Below are positions 7,676 through 15,132 of a stretch of DNA of 30,695 bases, piece after piece. The stretch is from the NCBI GenBank assembly GCA_964421575.1, contig CAYQXI010000030.1:1-30695 (forward strand). Reading direction: 5' to 3'. The position numbers and the translations under genes were made by a program. Origin of the DNA: JAAOZN01 sp964421575 (GTDB taxonomy: Archaea; Thermoproteota; Nitrososphaeria; Nitrososphaerales; JAAOZN01). Each line of letters opens with the position of its first letter. Within the stretch, counting starts at the first letter, position 1. A model generated the notes under the pieces. That model had not been told where the DNA came from, made no database searches, and saw only the letters and a program-made list of their open reading frames with translations.

Positions 7676-8247
7676 GTGCACTCTTAACAGCTGCGGTACT
7701 AACCTTAAGTATAGTCTTATCACTAGGCTCAGCCCTATTACTCGCATTAAAAACATTAGAGGTCATTAACCCCTCTTTGGATTTCTTCACATTATTTGTA
7801 TATCTGCTGGTAGCTACACCATCTTACTTCATAATGAAGACTATATTGGAAATACTAAAGCCGCAGACTTTAACACAAGCAAAAAGCGAAGGCGAATCAG
7901 TGGTAAAGCAGAGTGAGCAAACACAGCAGCAAGCAGCGGAAGTCGAGGCTGAGCGAGTAGAACAGAAGACAGCAGAATCGACGGAACTTCGACCAACACA
8001 AGAAGTTAAGAGCGCGGAGCCGAAAATCGTGGAAAAAGATGAAACGCAGAAAGCAGTAACTACAATTGAAACAAAACCGGAGACACCATTAAACCCTCAA
8101 CCCTATAAAGGCGACAAAAAGGAGGTAAGTGAGGAAACCGTAAAGATCTTCCTGCCTCTTCTTGATGAACTCAGATCAATACAGAACGAGTTGGATGGAT
8201 TGAAGTCACGTCTAAGAAACATAAAAGAGACTTTGACCTCTACTTGA
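7672..8247 (+). CDS. Two-TM coiled-coil protein at the end of the archaellum operon (possible ArlX analogue)
   Basis: The 191-residue protein has two hydrophobic N-terminal helices (about 4-28 and 36-58), a long Gln/Glu/Lys/Thr-rich low-complexity linker (about 63-135), and a C-terminal amphipathic coiled-coil (IFLPLLDELRSIQNELDGL onward). I do not recognise a named family. In crenarchaea ArlX has an N-terminal TM and a cytosolic coiled-coil domain that forms a ring around ArlI, and the architecture and position here suggest an equivalent scaffold. That is inference. TTG at 7672 overlaps the arlJ stop (TTGA), which fixes the start. The 3' end overlaps the convergent YHS gene by 8 bp. Confidence 0.72.
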   Translation: MSALLTAAVLTLSIVLSLGSALLLALKTLEVINPSLDFFTLFVYLLVATPSYFIMKTILEILKPQTLTQAKSEGESVVKQSEQTQQQAAEVEAERVEQKTAESTELRPTQEVKSAEPKIVEKDETQKAVTTIETKPETPLNPQPYKGDKKEVSEETVKIFLPLLDELRSIQNELDGLKSRLRNIKETLTST

Positions 8248-8383
8248 TGTATTTCTGTGGGTCTTTGTCGAAAGCGTCTTTACACGCTTCGCAGCAGAAG
8301 TAGTATGTTACACCTTTATACTCTGACTTAAACTTAGCCTTCTTTTCATCAACATTCATCCCGCATACTGGGTCTCTAGCCAA
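8240..8383 (-). CDS. Small YHS-domain metal-binding protein (47 aa)
   Basis: A complete short reading frame encodes MARDPVCGMNVDEKKAKF, then YYFCCEACKDAF and a terminal DPQKYIK. This is a stand-alone YHS domain (DPVCGM, then YFCC and CxxxC-type cysteines) with the same cysteine pattern as the N-terminus of the copper ATPase encoded immediately upstream on the same strand. A role as Cu chaperone or sensor for the transporter is likely. TTG 8383 is the only usable start because a TAG precedes it directly; starting at the internal ATG would destroy DPVCGM. The gene overlaps the convergent operon end by 8 bp. Confidence 0.85.
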   Translation of the reverse strand: MARDPVCGMNVDEKKAKFKSEYKGVTYYFCCEACKDAFDKDPQKYIK

Positions 8384-8385
8384 CT

Positions 8386-8463
8386 ACCGCTCAATACTCT
8401 ATCCGTTAGCCTCTTCTTAAGGTTTCGCTCACACTCCCTCTCAGTTAACCTCTTTTTAAGGTT
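8386..8463. repeat. Imperfect tandem duplication of about 39 bp at the 3' end of copA
   Basis: The 20-bp blocks 8405-8424 and 8444-8463 differ at only three positions (GTTAGCCTCTTCTTAAGGTT against GTTAACCTCTTTTTAAGGTT). The flanking parts (8386-8404 and 8425-8443) are also alignable, with a shared ccGCTCa-ACTC pattern. One copy includes the last codons and stop of copA; the other lies in the spacer before the YHS gene. It looks like a local duplication that separated the two genes. Confidence 0.6.
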
Positions 8464-10499
8464 AAAGAATTTGCGACCACACTAACGGAGCTTAAGCTCA
8501 TCGCTATCGCAGCGAAGATGGGGCTGAGCAGCCCTAGTGCGGCTACCGGTATGAAGGCTGTATTGTAGGCGAAGGCCCAGAATAGGTTTTGTCTAATCTT
8601 TTTCAGAGTTCTTCTGCTAAGTCTTATCGCCTCCGTGACGTCTCTTGGATCGTCTTTGATCAGCACTATGCCAGCTGTTTCCACAGCAACATCTGTGCCG
8701 CTTCCTATCGCTATGCCTAAATCTGATTGAGCCAAGGCTGGTGCATCGTTCACACCATCCCCCACCATAGCCACAACCCTGCCTTCTTGCTGAAGCTTCT
8801 TGATTACAGAAACCTTATCAGCTGGTAGGACCTCAGCCAGAACTTCATCCACACCTAACTCTCTAGCAACCGCCTCAGCGGTCCTCCGATGGTCTCCCGT
8901 AAGCATAAGCACCTTTAAACCAAGAGCCTTTAACTCCTTCACCGCATCCTTAGCACCCTCCTTTAGGATGTCCGCAACTGCTAACAAGCCGATCAACTTA
9001 CCTGCAGCAGCTACGTAAATTACGGTCTTACCTTCATAAGATAGTCGCTTAGCCGCTTCACCGAATCTTTCAACAGAGATCCCTTGCTCAACTAAGAACC
9101 TATGGTTACCTACAAGAACCTCAGTGCCGTCCAGACGGGCTTTTACACCCAAGCCTGGTAAAGCTTCAAAACTGCTTGGTTCCTCTATTTTTAAGCCTAA
9201 CTCTTCTGCCTTCCTTACTATCGCTTCTCCTATAGGGTGTTCTGAGTTCTTCTCAGCAGCCGCTGCTAAACGTAGAACTTCTTTCGGATCATCTGCTACG
9301 ATATCTGTGATAGCTGGTATGCCTTTAGTAAGTGTTCCAGTTTTGTCGAAGACTACTGTATCCACTCTTCCTGCTTTTTCAAGATGCTCGCCTCCTTTTA
9401 TTAGTATACCCTTCTCAGCACCCTTTCCAGTCCCGACTACGACAGCTGCTGGTGTTGCTAATCCAAGTGCGCAGGGGCAGGCTATGATCAAGACAGCGAC
9501 AAGAGAGGTGAATGCTTTTATGAAGTTAGACGCAAAAATCAGCCAAGCGGCAAACGAAAGAAGGGAGATTGTGATCACAGCAGGCACAAAGTAGCTTGCA
9601 ACTCTATCTGCTAAACGCTCTATAGGTGCTTTCGCAGCAGCAGCCTCTTCAACCAACCTTATTATTTGTGAGAGTGTTGTGTCAGTACCTACTCTAGTTG
9701 CTCTGATCTTCAGCACCCCGCTTTTGTTGATGGTTGAGCCTATCACTTCATCACCGACCCCTTTCTCTACAGGTATGCTCTCTCCTGTCACCATCTTTTC
9801 ATCGACGCTGGAGAAGCCTTCCTCGACTACGCCATCTACTGGTATCCTTTCCCCAGGTTTCACAAGTAGAAGATCGCCTACCTTAACTTCCTCCACGGGG
9901 ACCTCAATCAAGGAGCCGTCTCTAACTACGGTTGCTACTTTAGGCTGTAGTTCTATTAGTTTGCGGATAGCATCTGAAGCCCTCCGCCTCATCTTACTCT
10001 CTAAAAACCTACCGAGGAGTATAAAACCGATTATCAACGCCGATGTTTCGAAGTAGACAACTCTGGCTTCTGCAGGCACCACTTCTGGTAAAAATGTTAC
10101 TAAGCTGCTGTATCCCCAAGCTGCTGTTGTGCCTACCGCAATAAGTGTATCCATGTTGGCTGCTTTAGTCTTCAATGCGTGTAAGAGTCCAGCGTAAAAC
10201 CTTCTCCCCGCTACCAATTGGACGGGTGTAGCCAATGCAAAGAGAAGTAAGTTAAGGCTGAAACCGGCGTGTATAGGAGTTAATCTCACTATGTCACTCA
10301 TACTTAAGATAAAGATCGGTACGCCTAATGCGAAGCTGAAGATGGTCATAAGCAAGATGTTTCTATGCTCGATTTCTGGTCTAAGGAAGGTTCTTAAGCA
10401 TCCCTCACTACAGAAGTAGTATACTGTTCCTCTAACCTCAGCTTTAAGAGCTTCAGGGCTCTCTTCAACAAACATACCACAGACAGGGTCTTTAGCCAT
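8445..10499 (-). CDS. copA: Cu(I)-exporting P1B-type ATPase with N-terminal YHS domain
   Basis: The inner-membrane copper pump has 684 residues from ATG 10499. An N-terminal YHS domain (DPVCGM 4-9, YFCSEGC) replaces the usual HMA domains. It is followed by eight predicted TM helices, an actuator domain with TGES, the metal-site motif CPCALG (near residue 340), phosphorylation motif DKTGTLTKG (near 385), the HP motif in SEHPIG, and the hinge GDGVNDAPAL (near 580). YN in TM7 and MSLSSVS in TM8 complete the P1B-1 Cu(I) signature. ATG 10499 is preferred over in-frame GTG 10508 because AGGTG (10505-10509) is then a properly spaced SD. It is followed by a separate YHS gene, probably in the same transcript. 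No copper regulator is adjacent. Confidence 0.95.
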   Translation of the reverse strand: MAKDPVCGMFVEESPEALKAEVRGTVYYFCSEGCLRTFLRPEIEHRNILLMTIFSFALGVPIFILSMSDIVRLTPIHAGFSLNLLLFALATPVQLVAGRRFYAGLLHALKTKAANMDTLIAVGTTAAWGYSSLVTFLPEVVPAEARVVYFETSALIIGFILLGRFLESKMRRRASDAIRKLIELQPKVATVVRDGSLIEVPVEEVKVGDLLLVKPGERIPVDGVVEEGFSSVDEKMVTGESIPVEKGVGDEVIGSTINKSGVLKIRATRVGTDTTLSQIIRLVEEAAAAKAPIERLADRVASYFVPAVITISLLSFAAWLIFASNFIKAFTSLVAVLIIACPCALGLATPAAVVVGTGKGAEKGILIKGGEHLEKAGRVDTVVFDKTGTLTKGIPAITDIVADDPKEVLRLAAAAEKNSEHPIGEAIVRKAEELGLKIEEPSSFEALPGLGVKARLDGTEVLVGNHRFLVEQGISVERFGEAAKRLSYEGKTVIYVAAAGKLIGLLAVADILKEGAKDAVKELKALGLKVLMLTGDHRRTAEAVARELGVDEVLAEVLPADKVSVIKKLQQEGRVVAMVGDGVNDAPALAQSDLGIAIGSGTDVAVETAGIVLIKDDPRDVTEAIRLSRRTLKKIRQNLFWAFAYNTAFIPVAALGLLSPIFAAIAMSLSSVSVVANSLTLKRG

Positions 10500-10530
10500 A
10501 TCGAACACCTTCTAGCGTAAAAGGCTCCTG

Positions 10531-10540
10531 CTTTTATTTC
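10531..10540 (-). promoter_or_regulatory. TATA-like element upstream of copA
   Basis: GAAATAAAAG on the minus strand lies about 37 nt before the chosen copA ATG, predicting a leader of about 10 nt that holds the AGGTG SD. The 90-bp spacer to dph2 is otherwise AT-rich, with a second TATA-like string GTTTATAAAG near 10581-10590. Confidence 0.4.
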
Positions 10541-10599
10541 GGGCCAACCGATTCTCAAATTATTTTTGCTTTAATCGTCTTTATAAACATACACATCTT

Positions 10600-11598
10600 T
10601 TAGATCCAGCTGGGTATGCGTAGAAAGTCGCCGACATCTTTTCCTTTGAGTAGGTTAAGTAGGGCGTAGGCTTGAGGTATAGATAGTACGGGTTTGTTGA
10701 AGCCGGAACCATCTATAGATATTCTGGGGCAAGCGGTTTGTATGAATGCGTCAAACAAAGTGAAGGTATTTAACCGCTCAGCCGATATTTCACGCATCGC
10801 TATTAATGTGCTCTGCTTACCGTGCTTAGCAAGCTCTTCTCTTATATGCTTCGCTTGCTTAATCTTCATCTGCCCCTCCCTCAACCCAATTATGATACCG
10901 AACCTCTCAGCCTCTCGAGCCTTGTAGACCGCGAGCACGCTCTTCTTCCAAAGATCTTCAGCCAAGGGGGTGACGTCGATAACCTCTTCCAGATATGGGT
11001 CGAGCATATAGGTTGGCTTACCTGTTGATAATGCTAATGCTGCCGCGTGAAACCTACTCTGACCGAGGAAGACGAAGGCATCCACTTCATCTTTTATCGA
11101 ATAGGCTGGTTGAAACTCACACCCTATTATCTGCCCGTAGGAGAGTCTGCCTCCTTCATCGCTTTTCACCTCAAACCCGTAGTCCTCGAAGAGCTTCTTT
11201 GTCTCTGATAATCTATGCAAGTGCTGGCTTATCGTGTAGAGTCCTATCTTCTTAAAGCGCCTCAAGCTCTGAGCAGCCTTTTCTATCACCCTATTGAACT
11301 CGATATCATCCTCCACAGCTATAAAAACGGTTTTTTTGCCCGCTCTCTCTTCGCGAAGCGTATGCCCTATATGGAGTATGAGATCAGCCTTAATCGATTC
11401 AGCAGCATCTTCTTTCAAGTCACAAGCACCATAACACGCTTCACCAGATAGCACCACTTCCACACCGCTAGCCCCAAGCGTAGATGCTAGCCTCACAGCC
11501 TCCTTTAGCAAACCGTCTGGCGTGACTATGAAAACCGTTCTAGGTTTGAGCCTCTCCACTTCCTCGAAAACCTTGGTTATGTCTATTCTAATCAACAA
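10600..11598 (-). CDS. dph2: Diphthamide biosynthesis radical enzyme Dph2
   Basis: Archaeal Dph2 transfers the 3-amino-3-carboxypropyl group of SAM to the target histidine of elongation factor 2, using a non-classical radical-SAM [4Fe-4S] cluster. Three cluster cysteines in three similar domains are visible: Cys59 in GEACYGACD, Cys160 in IIGCEFQPA and Cys290 in TACPRISIDG, in the spacing known from the Pyrococcus enzyme. The length (332) is normal. The start is one of two consecutive TTG codons (11598 or 11595). It sits about 20 nt downstream of the rpl10e stop, so it is cotranscribed with a ribosomal protein gene, fitting its role in translation. Confidence 0.93.
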   Translation of the reverse strand: MLIRIDITKVFEEVERLKPRTVFIVTPDGLLKEAVRLASTLGASGVEVVLSGEACYGACDLKEDAAESIKADLILHIGHTLREERAGKKTVFIAVEDDIEFNRVIEKAAQSLRRFKKIGLYTISQHLHRLSETKKLFEDYGFEVKSDEGGRLSYGQIIGCEFQPAYSIKDEVDAFVFLGQSRFHAAALALSTGKPTYMLDPYLEEVIDVTPLAEDLWKKSVLAVYKAREAERFGIIIGLREGQMKIKQAKHIREELAKHGKQSTLIAMREISAERLNTFTLFDAFIQTACPRISIDGSGFNKPVLSIPQAYALLNLLKGKDVGDFLRIPSWI

Positions 11599-11621
11599 CT
11601 TTTTTAAAAGATGTTATGTAC

Positions 11622-12140
11622 TTAGGTCTTTGCTTGCTGCTCAGCTTCTTTGAGAGGAAGAACCACTATAGAGGTCCTAACTGGTAGCTTGCTCGCAGCG
11701 CCTTTTAGAGCCTCTTTCGCAGCCTCAACATTATTAGCAGAGACGCTTACCTCAAGAAGCACCGTACCATCGTCTACCCGGGCTGCTAACCCAACAGGCT
11801 TACCATAAGCTTTTCTCATACCTTCTTGAAGTCTGTCAGCACCCGCTCCTGCTATCATCTTATTCTCTCTAAGTATGATGTGTGGATACACCTTCACTTG
11901 GAGAAAGTATTTATCTTCACCTATCTTTGCGAGCTTCTTGTTAGCCGCGATTCTAGCAGCCTCGAGTGCGTTATGCCTAATCTGGCACCTCGCTTTAGCG
12001 ACGAGCTGAAGTTTATAATCGTAGTTACCCTTCGCATTTCCGACAGAAAACTTCGCTATCTTGGGGTTAGGCGCTCCTGGGAGAAAGTCCTTCCTCACCG
12101 TAGGCATGCCGCTTGGAATCCTATAGTTTCTCCCGCGCAA
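11622..12140 (-). CDS. rpl10e: Large-subunit ribosomal protein L10e (uL16)
   Basis: The 172-residue L10e/L16 protein binds 23S rRNA near the central protuberance and A-site. MRGRNYRIPSGMPTVRKDF at the start matches the L10e family, and the signatures KFSVGN, IRHNALEAARIAANKKL and the core KVYPHIILRENK-type strand are all present. TTG 12140 is the only start candidate upstream of this sequence before a stop. GGTGGTGG about 9 nt before it acts as SD, and TATA ACTTAAATAA is at 12171-12180. It is the first gene of an rpl10e-dph2 operon. Confidence 0.95.
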   Translation of the reverse strand: MRGRNYRIPSGMPTVRKDFLPGAPNPKIAKFSVGNAKGNYDYKLQLVAKARCQIRHNALEAARIAANKKLAKIGEDKYFLQVKVYPHIILRENKMIAGAGADRLQEGMRKAYGKPVGLAARVDDGTVLLEVSVSANNVEAAKEALKGAASKLPVRTSIVVLPLKEAEQQAKT

Positions 12141-12170
12141 GCTGGGGCCACCACCTACCCTTTAGCCAAT

Positions 12171-12180
12171 TTATTTAAGT
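12171..12180 (-). promoter_or_regulatory. TATA element of the rpl10e-dph2 operon
   Basis: ACTTAAATAA on the minus strand is centred about 35 nt from the TTG start at 12140. It predicts a leader of about 10 nt containing the GGTGGTGG SD. It lies in the 55-bp gap after the trpS stop. Confidence 0.55.
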
Positions 12181-12195
12181 AGATAAGTGTGTTGG

Positions 12196-13320
12196 TTAAT
12201 CTTTTAGAAAGTAGTCTTGTAGATGATCTTTCGCCTTCTCACGCCTCCTTTGATGATCAGCTAAGAACCTCCTAACTCTTTCAGCCAACCTCGCTTTGCA
12301 CTCGCCGCAGAGTAGGTTCCCAGATCTGCACGAAATGTGGATTTCGCCTACTGCTTTGTCATCGGGCTCAAAGAGCATGTGGTAGTAGTGGTAGACTGGG
12401 CAGATCTCTGGCTGACCACCTAGCTTACGCTGCTCCTCTACCGTAGCCCTACCTCCTGTGTATGCATTCATAACCTTCTTCGTGACAACTTCTGGTGGAT
12501 CTACCGTGTATATCGCTGTTTCGGGCTCGCTAGCACTCATCTTCCCCCCTCTACCAAGGCCGGGTAGAAATTTAGAGTGTAGCTGCGCAGGTTTGTAGAA
12601 GCCGAGTTTAGGCGCTACTTCACGTGCAACACCCCTCCAGTAGTTGTCTTGGTCTATGGCTGCGGGTATCAGTACAGGGACGTTTTTACCCTTTAGGATA
12701 GATGGTAGGAAGCAAGGGGCAGCTTGAATGGCTGGGAAGAAAATCATACCTATGTTGGTGCTGTCGGTGAAGCCGAAGACCGCCTTTATGGTTGAGGTTG
12801 TTATGTGCTTAGCCACTTGAACCGCTATGCCATAGAGCGTCTTAGCATAGTGAATATCTGAGAATATGAATGTCTTACCTTTTTCGAAGCCGCACGCAAT
12901 AACATCGAGAGCATTCTCGTAGGTGAAATGTATGCTGGTCTTGAGAGAGAGTGATGGGTCGTGGAGATATTTTTCGTCATCCGTCATCTGGAAGTATAGC
13001 TCTGCGCCGAACTTCTCCTGGAGATGTTGAGTAAGAATCCAAGGCACAAGGTGCCCTATATGCGTATGCCCCGAAGGCCCTCTGCCTGTGTATAATGCGA
13101 ACTCCTCACCCTTCTCATATTTATCGAGTATCCAGTCGAAGTCTCTGTGGCTGAAGAAGACCTTTCTTCTAAAGAGTAGATGAAGAGTACCTGTATGCTT
13201 CTCAACTCTTCTCAATAATTCCTCATCCAAAGGTTGCGTACCGAACTCTCGGATGAGCCTCTCGTAATCTACTTCACCCCTTACCTCCCAAGGCGTTACG
13301 ATGAAGCCCTCGTTACTCAT
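12196..13320 (-). CDS. trpS: Tryptophanyl-tRNA synthetase, archaeal/eukaryotic type
   Basis: The class I aminoacyl-tRNA synthetase charges tRNA-Trp. The HIGH-type motif is HTHIGH (85-90), preceded by GRGPSG. The KMSKS equivalent is KMSAS (260-264), followed by EPETAIYTVDPP. The conserved QMTDDEKY and AIDQDNYWR substrate-binding segments are visible. The C-terminal CRSGNLLCGECKARL could bind zinc. The length (374) is usual for archaeal TrpRS. It overlaps coaD by 8 bp and is the last gene of the permease-coaD-trpS operon. Confidence 0.96.
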   Translation of the reverse strand: MSNEGFIVTPWEVRGEVDYERLIREFGTQPLDEELLRRVEKHTGTLHLLFRRKVFFSHRDFDWILDKYEKGEEFALYTGRGPSGHTHIGHLVPWILTQHLQEKFGAELYFQMTDDEKYLHDPSLSLKTSIHFTYENALDVIACGFEKGKTFIFSDIHYAKTLYGIAVQVAKHITTSTIKAVFGFTDSTNIGMIFFPAIQAAPCFLPSILKGKNVPVLIPAAIDQDNYWRGVAREVAPKLGFYKPAQLHSKFLPGLGRGGKMSASEPETAIYTVDPPEVVTKKVMNAYTGGRATVEEQRKLGGQPEICPVYHYYHMLFEPDDKAVGEIHISCRSGNLLCGECKARLAERVRRFLADHQRRREKAKDHLQDYFLKD

Positions 13321-13783
13321 TTCGCCTCACACGCCCTTCTGCATCTATCACGCCCATTCTTATACGTGATGATGAAATAGGTCTCCCGTCTTCAGCCAAC
13401 ACCATATCAACTACCACAACTTCCAATGGTTTCAATCCCATCTCTACCCTTCTTCTATTCGCCATCTCAACCCTACGAGCGGTCTCAGTGCTCGCAACAA
13501 GCGCTTCCACCTCCTCATGAAATATTTCAGGCCCAAAATAATCATCTAATGGTTGGATTTCAAATCTTTCAGAAGGGTATTTAGTTAAAAGATATTCTCT
13601 AAGCTTTTTTACTCTCTCTTCATAGCTGTTGTGTACGAGCTTACCCAGCTTTGATAGAAAATGGTCTGTGGTTACGCCGATTATCACCTTCTCTCCGCAT
13701 TCGAAAGCCTTCTCTAGGAGCGTTCGATGTCCTCTATGTAGGTAGTCAAATGTTCCGCCTACTGCCACAGTCTTAAACCTCAT
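13313..13783 (-). CDS. coaD: Phosphopantetheine adenylyltransferase, archaeal type
   Basis: The nucleotidyltransferase makes dephospho-CoA from 4'-phosphopantetheine and ATP, the penultimate step of CoA synthesis. GGTFDYLHRGH (9-19) carries the T/HxGH nucleotide-binding motif, and ISSSRIR (136-142) is the C-terminal phosphate-binding motif. The length of 156 fits the archaeal COG1019 family. It overlaps the upstream permease stop (ATGA) and the downstream trpS start. Confidence 0.93.
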   Translation of the reverse strand: MRFKTVAVGGTFDYLHRGHRTLLEKAFECGEKVIIGVTTDHFLSKLGKLVHNSYEERVKKLREYLLTKYPSERFEIQPLDDYFGPEIFHEEVEALVASTETARRVEMANRRRVEMGLKPLEVVVVDMVLAEDGRPISSSRIRMGVIDAEGRVRRNE

Positions 13784-15051
13784 CTCGATATACCTCGCCT
13801 CCTCGTTTTAATTATCCTCTCAGCAACAGCTAAGGTGCACCCGATAGCTGTGAGGATTACACCGACGATCATAGCGGTTCTACTTATGGTCGGTAATACC
13901 ACTAGAGTGGATATTAAGGCGAGGATGGGGATAAGTATGTTGAGCTTAAAGTGGTTGCCCTTTTTCTTCCTTATGACGAGACCAGCTGGGTTTATTATCG
14001 TTAGACCTAACAAGTAGCCTAGGTCTGAGATGTAGACGAGCAACTCTAAATGGAACATGAATAAAAGAAGTAGGGTTAAAATGAATGTGAAGAGGAGTGC
14101 GAAGTAAGGTGTGCGAAAAGAAGAGTGGATGCTTTCGAAGACCTTTGGGATGTGCTCATCTCTGCTCAAAGAATAGAGTGTCCTTGAAGACGCTATGACC
14201 GCCGCATTAAGGGATCCAAGAGACGCTATTATTGAGGAGAAGGCCATCACTAAGCCAAAAAGTGGAGACAAATTAAACGCCGCCGAGACAAGAGGTGCCT
14301 CTGAAGTCACTATACTTGTGTAATCAACAATGCCAAGCATAACGGTGATTATCATGGGGAAGAGTAGAAGCGCTATCACAATTGTGACTATTATTGCTCT
14401 CGGCACGATTTTGTGTGCTCTTTTAACTTCTTCAGAAACATTAGCGATCAATTCGAAGCCGATGTAGATTGAGAAGACGTAGCCGAGCGCAAGATAAACT
14501 GGGCTGTAGCCAAAAGGGGTAAAGGGCTCAAATCGAGTAAAATCTACCTTAAACACACCAAACCCTACAAAAAGGAGTAGAACAACCACCACTAGACTCA
14601 TTAATATGACTTGTGCGCCGCTTGCCTTCTTAACACCAACAAGGTTGAGCAGTGTGAACAGCACCAGAACTAGTGCAGCAACTTCAACCGTAGGCACAGG
14701 TACTATATGTGAAAGGGAGATTGCTGCGGTATACGCACTTAAAGCAGCATATGCGACATTCCCTATGTACATAAACCAACCAGATAAGAAGGCTGGTACA
14801 CCACCGAAAGCGTAGCTGACGAAAGAATAGCCCCCACCAGCCCTCGTAACTCTTGAACTCATAACAGCGTAGTTTAAAGCGATTATTAGTGAAAGTACCC
14901 CGGCTAAGATGAATGAGAGTATAGCTGCTGGTCCAGCCATCTCAACGGTTAAGCGTGGCACGACGAAGATGGTTGGCCCTATCGTGGGGCCAAGGCCTAT
15001 CATAATTGCTTCGAGGAGACTTAGGTTACGCTGTAGTCTTGCGCTCCGCAA
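13780..15051 (-). CDS. APC-superfamily amino acid/cation permease
   Basis: The 423-residue polytopic membrane protein has about 12 hydrophobic segments. The N-terminus LSLLEAIMIGLGPTIGPTIFV is the APC TM1 signature with the GxG-type unwound helix that binds the substrate amine; RAGGGYSFVSYAFGG in TM3 and IYIGFELIANVSEE in TM6 agree. The substrate cannot be read from sequence. TTG 15051 is the only start with a full TM1, and an in-frame stop lies upstream. A TATA-like element is at 15081-15091. The gene is divergent from a tandem UspA protein, a pairing often seen for APC transporters whose activity is regulated by Usp domains. Confidence 0.9.
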   Translation of the reverse strand: MRSARLQRNLSLLEAIMIGLGPTIGPTIFVVPRLTVEMAGPAAILSFILAGVLSLIIALNYAVMSSRVTRAGGGYSFVSYAFGGVPAFLSGWFMYIGNVAYAALSAYTAAISLSHIVPVPTVEVAALVLVLFTLLNLVGVKKASGAQVILMSLVVVVLLLFVGFGVFKVDFTRFEPFTPFGYSPVYLALGYVFSIYIGFELIANVSEEVKRAHKIVPRAIIVTIVIALLLFPMIITVMLGIVDYTSIVTSEAPLVSAAFNLSPLFGLVMAFSSIIASLGSLNAAVIASSRTLYSLSRDEHIPKVFESIHSSFRTPYFALLFTFILTLLLLFMFHLELLVYISDLGYLLGLTIINPAGLVIRKKKGNHFKLNILIPILALISTLVVLPTISRTAMIVGVILTAIGCTLAVAERIIKTRRRGISR

Positions 15052-15080
15052 GTTTAGTTGCTGGTGGCTAAGGGTGGGTA

Positions 15081-15091
15081 CTTATTATTAA
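15081..15091 (-). promoter_or_regulatory. TATA-like element of the permease-coaD-trpS operon
   Basis: TTAATAATAAG on the minus strand is about 35 nt from TTG 15051. It lies back to back with the UspA promoter in an 81-bp divergent intergenic region (15052-15132). Confidence 0.45.
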
Positions 15092-15100
15092 CGGTAAAGC

Positions 15101-15111
15101 AATTAAATATG
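15101..15111 (+). promoter_or_regulatory. TATA element of the UspA gene (leaderless)
   Basis: AATTAAATATG is centred 27 nt upstream of GTG 15133, the distance expected if transcription starts at the start codon itself. No SD lies before the GTG, consistent with a leaderless message. Confidence 0.55.
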
Positions 15112-15132
15112 TTTTAGTAAAAGGTTAGTGAA

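Noticed and set aside
9124..9594. Plus-strand ORF of 156 codons inside copA
   Set aside because: It lies wholly antisense to conserved P-type ATPase motifs, with Ser/Thr/Pro-rich shadow composition and no SD.
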